DNA from: CAIZGX01 sp044239865
GTDB lineage: Bacteria; Bacteroidota; Bacteroidia; Flavobacteriales_D; Sanyastnellaceae
Assembly (NCBI GenBank): GCA_044239865.1
Contig: JBIIAO010000001.1
Coordinates: 496,001 to 560,000, forward strand
Direction: 5' to 3'
DNA: 64,000 nt
Shown here: positions 1 through 9,057 of the stretch, one piece after another
Layout of the letters: every line of letters starts with the position of its first letter
Position numbering within the stretch: position 1 is the first letter of the stretch
Translations under genes and position numbers: made by a program
Notes under the pieces: model-generated
Seen by the model: the letters and a program-made list of their open reading frames with translations, nothing else
Told to the model about the DNA's origin: nothing
The model's database searches: none

Positions 1-671
1 GCGTAGATCCACATCTCCACCTGATTTCCCATTTTCGGAATGGTAGCGTTGCCAATGTCGTTAACAATCAAATAAAGACATTCATCTCCGCATATGGTCG
101 GATAGTCTCCGTCTTGCGGATTGTAAACTAAATCGCCGTTGTAATCGAAGAAAGGCGCAAGGTTGAAGTCATAGCCGAGTGATACATCGCCGTGTGCAGG
201 CCAGGTCAGGAAGTCTGCCGGAATGGTGTATCCGTTTGGAAAGAGTGTAGCGGTGGTGCCGTTTTGCAGCGATTGGAAGTAGGCGACGTGCGTATTTATT
301 TCATTTTGCTTAATGTTCCAGACGTAGTTGAACGATTCGCTAATGGCAGAGTCTGCGGTGGTGTTTTGGGTAAGTGGTCCGTAGAACCAAGATTGATTTT
401 CAGAGAAGACGTATTGCGTGGTAATAAGCAATTCGCCTTGGTCGTTTGTTCCGCTAATCCAAGGGCTTGCAGAGAATATGGTTCCTGCGGAATCGTCAGC
501 GGGCATCCAGCTACCTTTATCCATCGTGGGGTGATAGCCAATAACTCCATTTGCTGAAACCACCAGTTTTACATTGTTTGTGTTCAGGGTTGAATAGTTC
601 GGTAATGTTTGTCCGATTGCACTTGTCGCAACAAGGCAGAACAAAAGAACACTGGCGAAAGGAAGTTTCAT
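1..671 (-). CDS. Secreted protein, N-terminal part (cut by window start)
   Basis: An open frame runs leftward from an ATG at 671 to the window edge without a stop, about 223 codons. It begins with a clear signal peptide (MKLPFASVLLFCLVATSAIG then Q). The mature part is rich in Asn, Thr and aromatic residues and includes FDYNGDLVYNPQDGDYP, a segment typical of large exported Bacteroidota proteins that often end in a T9SS sorting domain; the C-terminus is outside the window, so that part is inference. I do not recognise a catalytic domain. Shorter open frames on both strands inside this stretch are shadows of it. Confidence 0.8.
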   Translation of the reverse strand, partial: MKLPFASVLLFCLVATSAIGQTLPNYSTLNTNNVKLVVSANGVIGYHPTMDKGSWMPADDSAGTIFSASPWISGTNDQGELLITTQYVFSENQSWFYGPLTQNTTADSAISESFNYVWNIKQNEINTHVAYFQSLQNGTTATLFPNGYTIPADFLTWPAHGDVSLGYDFNLAPFFDYNGDLVYNPQDGDYPTICGDECLYLIVNDIGNATIPKMGNQVEMWIY

Positions 672-750
672 AATTAACTTATTTGAGTCGAAACTACAAC
701 TGCGCGTTTAATTTAAATTTCGAAATAAAATGAATTATTACGGGTCTACC

Positions 751-940
751 GATGCTTCGCGAGGGCATTTTGCAATGCGAGGGTTTCTTTGAAACGAGGG
801 CAACTTCGTTGCGAGGGTTTAGCAACGCAGTTCCAATTACGAAGTAGGAATTATGAAGTAGGAATAAAACCGAAGGTTTTCCAATTACGTAGTTCCAATT
901 ACGCAGTAGGAATAAAATCTTCGATTTTCCAATTGCACAG
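751..940. repeat. Mini-hairpin repeat array, block 1
   Basis: This fills most of the gene-free stretch 672-989. The first half is a chain of short inverted repeats separated by GAGG: GC-TTC-GC, GCATT-TTGC-AATGC, GTTTC-TTT-GAAAC and GCAAC-TTC-GTTGC. The second half alternates AATTACGNAG-type words with the hairpins AAAACC-GAA-GGTTTT and AAAATC-TTC-GATTTT, each framed by GGAAT and CC. Related blocks lie at 2266, 7772 and 9045. I see no gene in this spacer. Confidence 0.75.
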
Positions 941-989
941 GTAAAAAGAGTTCATTACATTGGAGCGAAATTCAATTAACTGAAAAGGA

Positions 990-2243
990 ATGAATCTATC
1001 TTTTTTGAAACGTTTGTGGGCGAATTATCCAACATGGATCATGTTTGGCATTTGTTTGCCAATCTTTTTTTTCGAGGCGAAGACAAAAAATGATTTCGAT
1101 ATTTTCATACAGGCTTCGCGCGATTGGTTAACTGGGAAGAATCCTTATGTTGAATTGTATCACGAATGGTATCATTATTTTTATGACGTAACGTTTATCT
1201 CTGTTCTCTCGTGGTTTCAGTTTTTGCCGAATTATTTCATTAAACTGGGATGGCTCATTCTCAACTTTTTCTTTCTGGTAAGCATCTGGAAAATAGTGAG
1301 TGAACATCTGAATTTGAAACGTCTTCACGAGAAGCGTTTTCTTCTTTTCGGATTCGTTTTTTTTCTATTTAGTTTAAGGTTGTTGCGCGACAATATTCAT
1401 TTGGGGCAAATGACTATTCTGATTCTCTTTATCATGATGAAGGCCATGGATCTTTTCATAAAGAATAGAGTGGTAGTTGGAAGTCTATTGCTTTCGTGGG
1501 GAATTGTAGTGAAGATTTTACCTGTTGTTGTTGTTCCTTATTTAATTTATCGAAGGAAGTTTAAAGCGGCCGCAGCTGTTGTTGTTTGTGCATTGTCATT
1601 TTTGGTGTTGCCTTATTTGTATATGGAAAAAGATACGTATTCGAGTCTTTTACAAAGTCGTTGGGAGTTGCTGAATCCTTCAAATGTCGAACATGTTTTG
1701 GACACTTCGGAAAGAAGTTTTCATTCATTAACGACTTTGGTAGCCACGCTTTTTCATGAGAAGTGCGACGACACGCATGTGTTGAAGATTCGCAGGCACG
1801 TAGCCGATTTCGATGTTCAAACGGTGAATTGGATAAGTCTAATTGTTCGTTTACTTTTTGTCGCCACCTTTTTATGGGTGTTGCGTTCAAGGCCATTTGT
1901 AAAGGCCATGAGCAAGAAACATGAATTTGTTGAATGGGCTTATCTGTGTATGCTTATACCGCTTATTTTTCCGCATCAACAGCATTACGCGTTTCTCTTG
2001 GCATTACCTGGAATAGCGCTATTGCTTGAACCATATTTTAACGGTGAGAAAGAATTTAGTTGGAAGAAAGGTCGCACATGGCTTATGATATTTGTATTTA
2101 TAGCGTTCAACATTGGTTTTTTGTTGGGGACCTACAGTGCATTTTACAATCATTTCAAACTGCTTACTTACGGAGGAATTGTTGCATTGTTTATGTTGCT
2201 TGTTAGCAGAGGCGCCGCTGAAGAAAATTCGATTGTTGAATAA
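990..2243 (+). CDS. GT87/DUF2029-like membrane glycosyltransferase
   Basis: A polytopic inner-membrane protein of 417 residues with roughly ten hydrophobic segments and an early periplasmic-type stretch DFDIFIQASRDWLTGKNPY, the pattern of glycosyltransferase family 87 (DUF2029) proteins, which use polyprenyl-phosphate sugars on the outer face of the inner membrane. The acidic pair in FDIF near residue 36 sits where GT-C enzymes keep their catalytic Asp; that assignment is inference. It starts at an ATG 9 nt after GGA-rich sequence and stands alone between repeat-filled spacers, so it is probably transcribed by itself. The acceptor is unknown. Confidence 0.7.
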   Translation: MNLSFLKRLWANYPTWIMFGICLPIFFFEAKTKNDFDIFIQASRDWLTGKNPYVELYHEWYHYFYDVTFISVLSWFQFLPNYFIKLGWLILNFFFLVSIWKIVSEHLNLKRLHEKRFLLFGFVFFLFSLRLLRDNIHLGQMTILILFIMMKAMDLFIKNRVVVGSLLLSWGIVVKILPVVVVPYLIYRRKFKAAAAVVVCALSFLVLPYLYMEKDTYSSLLQSRWELLNPSNVEHVLDTSERSFHSLTTLVATLFHEKCDDTHVLKIRRHVADFDVQTVNWISLIVRLLFVATFLWVLRSRPFVKAMSKKHEFVEWAYLCMLIPLIFPHQQHYAFLLALPGIALLLEPYFNGEKEFSWKKGRTWLMIFVFIAFNIGFLLGTYSAFYNHFKLLTYGGIVALFMLLVSRGAAEENSIVE

Positions 2244-2265
2244 ATTATATGTGAGGCGATAAGAA

Positions 2266-2385
2266 GTCCCAATTACGCAGTAGGAATAACGAAGTTCCCA
2301 CAACGCAGTTCATAAGTACCCCGGATAGCAGAGGAAAGCCTTTGAGCGCAGCGAAAAGCTTGGAACGGATAGCCGGAAAAGGTTT
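2266..2385. repeat. Repeat block 2 and GGATAGC element
   Basis: The spacer 2244-2416 holds AATTACGCAGTAGGAAT and ACGAAGTTCC words of the same family as block 1, then a GC-rich element with the heptamer GGATAGC at 2323-2329 and 2367-2373 inside CCCCGGATAGC and CGGATAGCCGG contexts. It lies between the convergent ends of the GT87 gene and the 756-residue gene, a usual location for REP-like or terminator-associated repeats. Confidence 0.55.
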
Positions 2386-2416
2386 TAGGAGAAATTACAA
2401 GAGGGAATGTGATGTA

Positions 2417-4687
2417 TTAATTAACGTAATACCTGAAATATTTACATTCTTTAACCACATGAATATAAGCCGAAGTACTCTTGAGTTGTTTGATTTTATC
2501 GAATGATTTGTACACGCCACTATAAATCATCTGGTTGAAATAATTATCGAAACTCCACGAGTCATATTGTGGAATTTCTTCTTTTCGATATTTCGTAAAT
2601 TCATGCAATTGGCACAAGGCTATCATATAATTTGCAAAGACGAGCTCATCATTTGTGAGGTTTCCACTATTTATAGCGCTAGTAAATAAATCTCTTGTGA
2701 TGTTCATGTTGTCGTTTCCAGAAGGGTAGTCATACGTTCTGTAATACGCCATAGCCTTCCATTGATGGCCGTAGTAACTCGAGTTATAATAGGCAAATGC
2801 TAATTTTAACAGGTTATTCCCAATGTTTCTCTCGTTGTATAGTTTTAAAAGTTTCTGAGCAAGCTCCAGTCGGTTTTGTTTGGGAAGTTGATTTTCTAAT
2901 CTTTCGAATTTATCAAAGTTTCTGTTTTTGATGTTTATTTCAAATGGATTTCCTGGGATTTGATTTGCGTTTAAAATTTGAGCTGGTAAAGTTTTAAAAA
3001 TCGCAATGGCTTCATCGAGTGTTTCGGGATTCCTCATGAGAAGAGTTGCTTTCAATTCATTCAACATGTTTTTGCAATCGCTGAAGTTTTTTACTTTAAT
3101 GTCAGATCTATTGAAGTAATAAATAGCTGCATATTGAGCAATCTTTGTTTCTGGACATTTCTCTAGATCAGATAGAAGACTGTCAATTTTACTTATGCTT
3201 TGATTCGAAGAATACAAATCCCAACCAATGCCATTTCCAGAGAAAATAAGTTTTTTGAATTTATTGTTTTTACTTGATTTGTGAAATTGTCCGAATATTT
3301 CCTCTACAACCGCGTTGTATTCTCCAAGGGCGAAATCGCTAATTGAGGCTAGAGCGGGATAGGATACAGCACCTTCGTTTAAGTCTAATAAAATTTGTCC
3401 AATTGTGTTTTCATCATCTTCTGTCAATGCAGGTTTAGAAGCGATAAGGTTTACGCAATAGATGATTTGTTTTTGAATATAAATGCCTTTGTCGGCATTG
3501 GAAATTTCAGAAAGTATTTCTGAACACATGGAATAATTTTCATTGAGGTAGTTTAAGTAGGCGTAAGAAAGTTTCCAAAAATCATTTTGATTTCCGGAAT
3601 TCAAAACGCTTTCATTGAATTTCAACAAATCCGCTGTGTAAGATCGTACTTGTTGGTCAAATAGTTTCCTTTCTTGATCATCTTCAGAATTTTCATCGTA
3701 ACCATTGAAATTCGGAGTGGCATTTTCAATTTTGTGGATTTCACGGCTAATAATTAATCGAACGAATTCATGGTCGCCAAGCTCTTTATAAATAGAAGTC
3801 ATATCGTCAAGAGCCAATGACTTGGTTTTTATGGCTTTGATAAAATGCAAAGTCATTCTCTCTTCATTGTTTTTGCAGAATGCTTTTGCAGAGTTTAAAT
3901 CAGCTTGATTTTTAATTCTTAGACTGTAATAGGCCAACTCTCTTCTGCTCGGACAATTCATATATACTTTCGAGAAGTAATAATTTGATTCACCAATTCG
4001 ACCTGATTTTTTTAAGGCCCCGGCGAATTGATCCATTGCGTAATAGCTGATGTTTGACGATGAATTTGTGAAAACGTTTTGGTAGGTTTTAATGACCTCC
4101 TGAAATTGATGACTGTGTCTATATAGTTTTATGATTTGATAAGCATAACGTTCTTTTAAATGCTTGTCGAGACTGGCGTTGTTTATTTTTGTATTTCCTT
4201 CATTAATCAAAGGAGCAAAGGTTGAGGTGTTCACGTTTTCTAATTCTTCTCCCCATGAATCATAGGCGTTTTTCTTTAAGAATTCTTCAATTCTCAGTGC
4301 ATAGCTGATGTACTCGACAAATAAATTCTCTTTCTGTGAATTGCGCAGTGCTTTCTTTCTTTTCGATTGAAGCCAAACCATTTCAGAGTTGGTGCTTTTG
4401 AAAGTAGTGGGGTTACTTCTATATATAAATGTCTTAAGATCTTCAACATTGTATGCTTGCTCCAAATAAGAAGCCCAACTTTTTAAATTTTCAGTTTGTT
4501 CTAAATTAACGTCGTAGATATCCGAATTGTAAATCCATGCATTGTAAAATTCAGTTTTTTTTCCGTGATTAAAAATCAACTGCTTGTCAAATAACCCAAA
4601 GGAGTAATATTCTTCAAAACACTCATAAGATTTCAGGCCTGCAAAGAGACTAATTAAGAGAACGAGAAATTTCTTTGAAAAATTCAT
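2417..4687 (-). CDS. Exported helical-repeat protein, unknown role
   Basis: A 756-residue protein with an N-terminal signal peptide (MNFSKKFLVLLISLFAGLKS) and then almost wholly helical, Leu/Tyr/Asn-rich sequence with TPR-like pairs such as SYAYLNYLNENYSMCSEIL and KAMAYYRTYDYPSG. This suggests a periplasmic or outer-membrane-associated scaffold. It is the last gene of a four-gene leftward operon; its ATG lies 38 nt inside the end of the preceding gene, so the two are probably translationally coupled. I do not recognise a named family. Confidence 0.75.
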   Translation of the reverse strand: MNFSKKFLVLLISLFAGLKSYECFEEYYSFGLFDKQLIFNHGKKTEFYNAWIYNSDIYDVNLEQTENLKSWASYLEQAYNVEDLKTFIYRSNPTTFKSTNSEMVWLQSKRKKALRNSQKENLFVEYISYALRIEEFLKKNAYDSWGEELENVNTSTFAPLINEGNTKINNASLDKHLKERYAYQIIKLYRHSHQFQEVIKTYQNVFTNSSSNISYYAMDQFAGALKKSGRIGESNYYFSKVYMNCPSRRELAYYSLRIKNQADLNSAKAFCKNNEERMTLHFIKAIKTKSLALDDMTSIYKELGDHEFVRLIISREIHKIENATPNFNGYDENSEDDQERKLFDQQVRSYTADLLKFNESVLNSGNQNDFWKLSYAYLNYLNENYSMCSEILSEISNADKGIYIQKQIIYCVNLIASKPALTEDDENTIGQILLDLNEGAVSYPALASISDFALGEYNAVVEEIFGQFHKSSKNNKFKKLIFSGNGIGWDLYSSNQSISKIDSLLSDLEKCPETKIAQYAAIYYFNRSDIKVKNFSDCKNMLNELKATLLMRNPETLDEAIAIFKTLPAQILNANQIPGNPFEINIKNRNFDKFERLENQLPKQNRLELAQKLLKLYNERNIGNNLLKLAFAYYNSSYYGHQWKAMAYYRTYDYPSGNDNMNITRDLFTSAINSGNLTNDELVFANYMIALCQLHEFTKYRKEEIPQYDSWSFDNYFNQMIYSGVYKSFDKIKQLKSTSAYIHVVKECKYFRYYVN

Positions 4688-5705
4688 GATTGAATTTGTT
4701 TAGATTATTTTGACTGATGTGATAAAATATAATTTTGTTAAACTCCAATCCGGAATTTTTCAAAGTATTTGCACATTTTAACAATTCCGATGGATTACAT
4801 TCTTCAAATTTAACAAGGTCACCTTTACAATACTCTGTTTCTTTTATGGTAGTGAAATTTAAAACTTGAAATTTGTTTGGCTCGAATTCTTTTAAGCCAT
4901 TATTTTTCAATTCATTTAAATCGATGTCATTGTCAATAGTGGTTAATTCGCCAAGTCTGTATAGGAGAGCCCATTGGTATATTGGAAGTGCAAGATCTAG
5001 CTTTACGGGGTAAGTTGTTTGTTCGTTGATATAAGTCTGTAGAACTTCATTACTGACAATGGAATTTTCGGTTTTGAATGATTCTATATCACCCATGTTG
5101 TAGCACATAAGTAAGCCTTTTTTTGCAGGTGGAATTCCTGCGCTTTCTTTGAATTTAATTTGATGTAAGCGAATGGTAGGGGTAATGGAAATAGTTGCGG
5201 CTATTGTTTGTATACGTTCTAAAAACGCAAAATAATTTTGTTTGGTTTGAGCAGTCCAATCACAATCAATTTGAATTTCGGTAAGGTTAATATTGTTTGA
5301 CTTGGCAATTTTAAAAGTAAGGTCACAAATATCTCTCGCGATTGTATCTAGGTTGATTTTTGTTTTAAAGACGTCGTTTTGAATAAAAACGCAAGGCACT
5401 ACCGTCGTTGACGGTTTTTGCTTGAAATCAATTTTGGAAATAGGTTTTACCTCGCCAGAATTAGGGTCTACGATTACATCGAAGAATTTGACATAGAGTT
5501 CTTTGGTGCCGCATGAATTCAGAAGATTTTCTTGCTCTGAACTTAGTTCAAAGGATTGTTTCCAATAGTAAAATGAAATCTCTAGAGGTTTCTGAGAATT
5601 GTTTGTGCATCCTGTACCGAAAAAACTGAATACCAGGAGAAGGATGTATATTATTTCTCTTGATTTGATTTTTAGATAAACTGGCAAGAGATTGTTTTTA
5701 CGCAT
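4650..5705 (-). CDS. Lipoprotein with possible TIM-barrel fold
   Basis: The 351-residue product begins with a basic stretch and a hydrophobic core ending FFGTGCTNN, a lipobox-like cysteine, so it is probably anchored in the envelope. The body shows alternating strands and helices with ELYVKFFDV near residue 89 and IQIDCDWT near residue 165, reminiscent of glycosidase-like TIM barrels where an acidic residue closes a strand. That fold call is a guess. It is the third gene of the 2.4-7.6 kb operon, 12 nt after its predecessor and overlapping its successor by 38 nt, a pairing that suggests a shared job. Confidence 0.65.
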   Translation of the reverse strand: MRKNNLLPVYLKIKSREIIYILLLVFSFFGTGCTNNSQKPLEISFYYWKQSFELSSEQENLLNSCGTKELYVKFFDVIVDPNSGEVKPISKIDFKQKPSTTVVPCVFIQNDVFKTKINLDTIARDICDLTFKIAKSNNINLTEIQIDCDWTAQTKQNYFAFLERIQTIAATISITPTIRLHQIKFKESAGIPPAKKGLLMCYNMGDIESFKTENSIVSNEVLQTYINEQTTYPVKLDLALPIYQWALLYRLGELTTIDNDIDLNELKNNGLKEFEPNKFQVLNFTTIKETEYCKGDLVKFEECNPSELLKCANTLKNSGLEFNKIIFYHISQNNLNKFNHEFFKEISRSLN

Positions 5706-5717
5706 TCGGATATAAGA

Positions 5718-6656
5718 CTAGAATGTAGGATTAATCAGTCGAATGGGCATGCCAATATTTTGAATTGTGGCTGAAATCAGGCTGAATTTTTCTTGAGATT
5801 TAGAAAGCGTTAAATATTTCTGAGTTCTTGAGTCGCCTACGGACCAATAATAAAGCGCCTCGTTGAACATTCCGAAATTTCCGAACTCGTCTATTATTCC
5901 ACTCGGGGTGCCATTGAAATTCAATTTATTTGTTCCCTTTTTCTCTTTCCAGTATAACGAAGATTTGAAATTTTCAATTTTATTCTTTTCTGCAAAATCG
6001 ATGAGTTCAATGCAATCTGAAAAATTAGGAATAGCGAAACCATTTGGCGCTATTCCGCGAGAATCAGTTAAAGCATAAAAATTGTAAAGCTTGCCATAGA
6101 TAGAATCGTTTTTTGGGTCGAAATTAATAGAGCAGCAAGCCGGTTGTTTTTCCTCCCATGCAAGTTGCCATGCTTCAGAAGAAGTAATCACCGATATCGA
6201 ATCTCCATTTTGGAAACATTCGAGAGCTATAGGCTTTGTGCTCCAAATTTGATTGCCAATGCGAACTGTTTTTATTGGAGTTGTTTTCTTTGGTTGAAAC
6301 AATGTGGTGTCTGATAATTTAGAAATATCACCCACAATTTTTTGATTATTCGTTTTCAGAGCTTTTAAGGCACGCTGTACTTTGAGATATTCAGAGTTTT
6401 GTTCGTTCAATAAGTTGTTCAGCGAGTCAATTTTTCTTTTGTTGTTTCCTACCGCTGTTTTTAAATCCGCAATTTTTCGTTTTTCAAGGACGAGCTGATT
6501 TTTTATCCATTCACTTTCAGAAGAAATGGCTTGGTTTATCGAGTCTATCTTAAATTCCAAGTACTCGAGTTTTTTATTTTTAGATTGCGAATGGGCCACA
6601 GAGCAGCTAAGGAGAAGCGCAATTATTAAGAAGCAATTCAAATGGTTGTTTTTCAT
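5718..6656 (-). CDS. Exported protein with coiled coil and FISUMP domain
   Basis: 312 residues. A signal sequence (with LLSC, which could act as a lipobox, before AHSQ) is followed by a coiled coil to about residue 120 and then a domain with VRIGNQIWSTKPI, YGKLYNFYALTD and APNGFAIPNFSDC. These are the hallmarks of the Fibrobacter succinogenes major paralogous (FISUMP) domain, a surface module of unknown chemistry common in Bacteroidota. Its ATG overlaps the stop of the upstream gene by 4 nt. The coiled coil resembles that of the upstream product, so the two may assemble together; this is inference. Confidence 0.8.
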   Translation of the reverse strand: MKNNHLNCFLIIALLLSCSVAHSQSKNKKLEYLEFKIDSINQAISSESEWIKNQLVLEKRKIADLKTAVGNNKRKIDSLNNLLNEQNSEYLKVQRALKALKTNNQKIVGDISKLSDTTLFQPKKTTPIKTVRIGNQIWSTKPIALECFQNGDSISVITSSEAWQLAWEEKQPACCSINFDPKNDSIYGKLYNFYALTDSRGIAPNGFAIPNFSDCIELIDFAEKNKIENFKSSLYWKEKKGTNKLNFNGTPSGIIDEFGNFGMFNEALYYWSVGDSRTQKYLTLSKSQEKFSLISATIQNIGMPIRLINPTF

Positions 6657-7615
6657 TTTGAATAATTCAAATCCAGTTCAATTTCGGAAGTAGATACTAA
6701 CTGATGTTTTTCGAACTTGTTTTTTAGAAGAATGCACTTGTTGTTGGCATCGGAAATGACGTGGTATTCCGTATGCCAAATCTCACTTGACGAAGGATCG
6801 TATGAATTTTCTCCGGATTTTTCGTTCAGAAAAGTATAGATTTCATCATTTCTTACGCCAGCGAAAATGGTGTTTTGTACTTCAGTCGTTCGATTGTTTT
6901 TCACGCGGTTGGAGAAAATAAATGCGAAGGATTGATTCCCCAAGAAACTGGATCCTTCGAGGCTTAAATTTTTTTCTTCAAAAGTTTTGAAATCGATTAT
7001 TCCCCATGAATCGTTTTCGTTTTCCAATAAGACTAGGGCAAAGGTAGGTTTTGATTTATTGTTCGATGAGTGGAAAGCAACAGCACTTAATATGAAAGCA
7101 CGGTCTCCAAAGGAAAGGTTTTGGGATGAGATTATTTTTTTATCAAATTTTCTATTCAGATTCACGAGGTTTTCAAATGCTTGAGGGTCTGAATTAGATA
7201 TTATTTCAATAAGCTGACTGTTCGTTAAATATAGATTTTGATTTTTTTCTGTGTTCAGAGTTAGGTTGTTGGATAGTTTTTTTCGAGAAAGTCTTAAATT
7301 CTTATTGTATTCTTTGAGTGAGATTATTGAATCTGCCATTGCGGCTTGCTCACTTCTTATTTGCTGAAATTGACTCGTTAAGAATTCTAGGCTATCTATG
7401 AGTATACTGTTATTCTTGTTGAGCTCTGATTGTGTGTTCAAAAGAATTTGTATGGCGGATGCATCTTTTTTTTTCGCCTCATCCAAGATGTTTTGAAGAC
7501 TATCTGCCTCTCTCTGTAAATCAATGATTTGAGTTTTTTTATTCTGAGCAGAAATAATTGAGGTGCCTAAGAGAAAAAAAAGTAATGTAATGACTCTCAT
7601 TTTGTGTTTAACCAT
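6653..7615 (-). CDS. Exported coiled-coil protein, first gene of operon
   Basis: About 320 residues. The open frame extends upstream to a TTG at 7627, but an ATG at 7615 or, better for a signal peptide, the ATG at 7600 (MRVITLLFFLLGTSIISAQ) is the likely start. After the signal comes a long coiled coil (about residues 25-150, with LQREADSLQNILDEAKKK and similar heptads) and a C-terminal beta-rich domain with no motif I recognise. It heads the leftward operon of four exported proteins and overlaps the next gene by 4 nt. Confidence 0.7.
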   Translation of the reverse strand: MVKHKMRVITLLFFLLGTSIISAQNKKTQIIDLQREADSLQNILDEAKKKDASAIQILLNTQSELNKNNSILIDSLEFLTSQFQQIRSEQAAMADSIISLKEYNKNLRLSRKKLSNNLTLNTEKNQNLYLTNSQLIEIISNSDPQAFENLVNLNRKFDKKIISSQNLSFGDRAFILSAVAFHSSNNKSKPTFALVLLENENDSWGIIDFKTFEEKNLSLEGSSFLGNQSFAFIFSNRVKNNRTTEVQNTIFAGVRNDEIYTFLNEKSGENSYDPSSSEIWHTEYHVISDANNKCILLKNKFEKHQLVSTSEIELDLNYSK

Positions 7616-7771
7616 GAATATTTTCAAAGATACAAAGAGATTTCATTCTAATATTTGGTATAGTTTTGCATTTATATTGAATCATTCTTCTCATGAAGAA
7701 TTGTAATAATACCTTTGGAAATTAAATATTTGATGAATGAAAAACATAAAGATTATTCTCTCTTTTATTGC

Positions 7772-8050
7772 CGCAATGCTTGAATGTTGCGGAGCCACGA
7801 ATGTTCTTCGAACGAATGTGGCGTAGCCACGAATGCCGTTGTCGAATGCTTCGTGAATGTCTTCGACTAATGTTGCTGAGCAACGAATGCGGCATAGCCA
7901 CGAATGCCGTTGGCGAATGCTTCGCGAATGTCTTCGACTGATTTTAAACAACTCAGTTCCAACAACGAAGTTCATACAACGTAGTTCCAACAACGAAGTT
8001 CCCATTACACAGTAAGAATAAAACCTTCGGTTTTCCAATAACGTAGTTCC
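7772..8050. repeat. Mini-hairpin repeat array, block 3
   Basis: This fills the 473-bp space between the coiled-coil gene and fic. From 7781 to about 7942 it is a chain of perfect or near-perfect hairpins with 3-nt loops joined by GAAT (sometimes TAAT or TGAT): GTTC-TTC-GAAC, GTGGC-GTA-GCCAC, GTC-TTC-GAC, GTTGC-TGA-GCAAC, GCC-GTT-GGC and GC-TTC-GC. From about 7949 it switches to ACAACGAAGTTC words and ends with the hairpin AAAACC-TTC-GGTTTT. An open frame on the minus strand across it is an artefact of the repeats. Confidence 0.85.
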
Positions 8051-8054
8051 TCCG

Positions 8055-8087
8055 TATCTTTGCTACTATCATTTGATACTATCAAAT
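8055..8087 (+). promoter_or_regulatory. fic promoter box and operator palindrome
   Basis: TATCTTTG at 8055-8062 fits the Bacteroidota -7 consensus TAnnTTTG; no clear -33 TTG is present. Immediately downstream, ATTTGATA-C-TATCAAAT (8071-8087) is a perfect 17-bp palindrome ending just before the fic ATG at 8089. Its place between promoter and start codon suggests a repressor operator, perhaps bound by the winged-helix C-terminus of Fic itself. Confidence 0.55.
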
Positions 8088-8088
8088 T

Positions 8089-9057
8089 ATGAAGCCACCT
8101 TATGAAATTTCGCCGAAGGCCATGCAGTTACTTGTTGTTATTGCTGAAAAGATTGGGGTTTTGGGTGCACATCATTTAATTCAGCAGAGTCCGAAACTGC
8201 GAAAAGATAATCGCATAAGGACTATTCAAGCTTCATTGCAGATTGAAGGAAATACCTTGTCGGTTGATCAAGTTTCTGCGGTAATGGAGAAGAAACGAGT
8301 GCTTGGACCAAAGAAAGACGTTGAAGAGGTACTAAACGCGTTGAAGGTTTATCAGCAATTGAATTTGTTTAATCCTTTGAAACAATCCGATTTCTTGAAG
8401 GCGCATTCCTTGTTGTTGTCGGGACTAATTGAAAAGTCGGGGCAGTATAGAAAAAAGGGAGTTGCAATTGTCAAGGGAGATAAGCTCGAGTATTTGGCGT
8501 CGGGGTATACAATGGTGCCAGTATTGATGCGCGATTTGTTTCAGTATCTGAAAACGACAGAGGAGGTAGCCTTAGTGAAGAGTTGTGTTTTTCATTACGA
8601 ATTGGAATTCATTCATCCATTTATAGATGGAAACGGAAGAATGGGGCGACTTTGGCAAAGTTTAATTCTCATGTCGGAATACCCTGTATTCGAGTTTATT
8701 CCCGTTGAAACCCTGATTGCTATGCATCAGAATGAGTATTACCGTGTCCTAAGTGCTTGCGACAAAGAGGGGAAATCAACCAAGTTTATCGACTTCATGT
8801 TGTCTATGATTGACAAAACCATTGATCAATTGCTTGAAGATTATCAGCCTAAGAAGCTACAGGAGGGTGATCGCATTCGCATATTCTTGGAACAGTGTTC
8901 AACCCCATTCTCGCGTAAAGATTATTTGGCTTGTTTCCCAACGCTCTCTACCGCAACAGCTAGTCGCGATTTACGCAATGCGGTTGATGTTGGGATTCTT
9001 CTTAGAACTGGAGACAAAATGAAGACGGTGTATACAAAGGGGAAGAATGTTGCTTAG
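8089..9057 (+). CDS. Fic family protein (AMPylase) with C-terminal wHTH
   Basis: 322 residues with the Fic catalytic loop HPFIDGNGRMGR at 176-187, matching HPFx(D/E)GNGRxxR, so it should transfer AMP (or another nucleotide moiety) to a protein hydroxyl. The N-terminal helix carries SLQIEGN at 49-55, the (S/T)xxxE(G/N) autoinhibitory motif, so it is a self-inhibited Fic whose glutamate blocks ATP until released. The last ~70 residues look like a winged helix (FSRKDYLACFPTLSTATASRDLR), common in Fic regulators. The stop codon lies within a repeat hairpin. Target unknown. Confidence 0.92.
   Translation: MKPPYEISPKAMQLLVVIAEKIGVLGAHHLIQQSPKLRKDNRIRTIQASLQIEGNTLSVDQVSAVMEKKRVLGPKKDVEEVLNALKVYQQLNLFNPLKQSDFLKAHSLLLSGLIEKSGQYRKKGVAIVKGDKLEYLASGYTMVPVLMRDLFQYLKTTEEVALVKSCVFHYELEFIHPFIDGNGRMGRLWQSLILMSEYPVFEFIPVETLIAMHQNEYYRVLSACDKEGKSTKFIDFMLSMIDKTIDQLLEDYQPKKLQEGDRIRIFLEQCSTPFSRKDYLACFPTLSTATASRDLRNAVDVGILLRTGDKMKTVYTKGKNVA

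Noticed and set aside
192..557. Open frames on both strands at 192-557
   Set aside because: They are shadows of the leftward secreted-protein gene, which has a signal peptide and runs through the whole stretch to the window edge.
7691..8038. 115-codon minus-strand frame
   Set aside because: It lies wholly in the mini-hairpin repeat array; its composition follows the repeat units and it has no start context.
7772..8050. CRISPR array
   Set aside because: Units are about 10-17 nt with variable hairpins and 4-nt linkers; there are no 20-40 nt conserved repeats with unique spacers and no cas genes.
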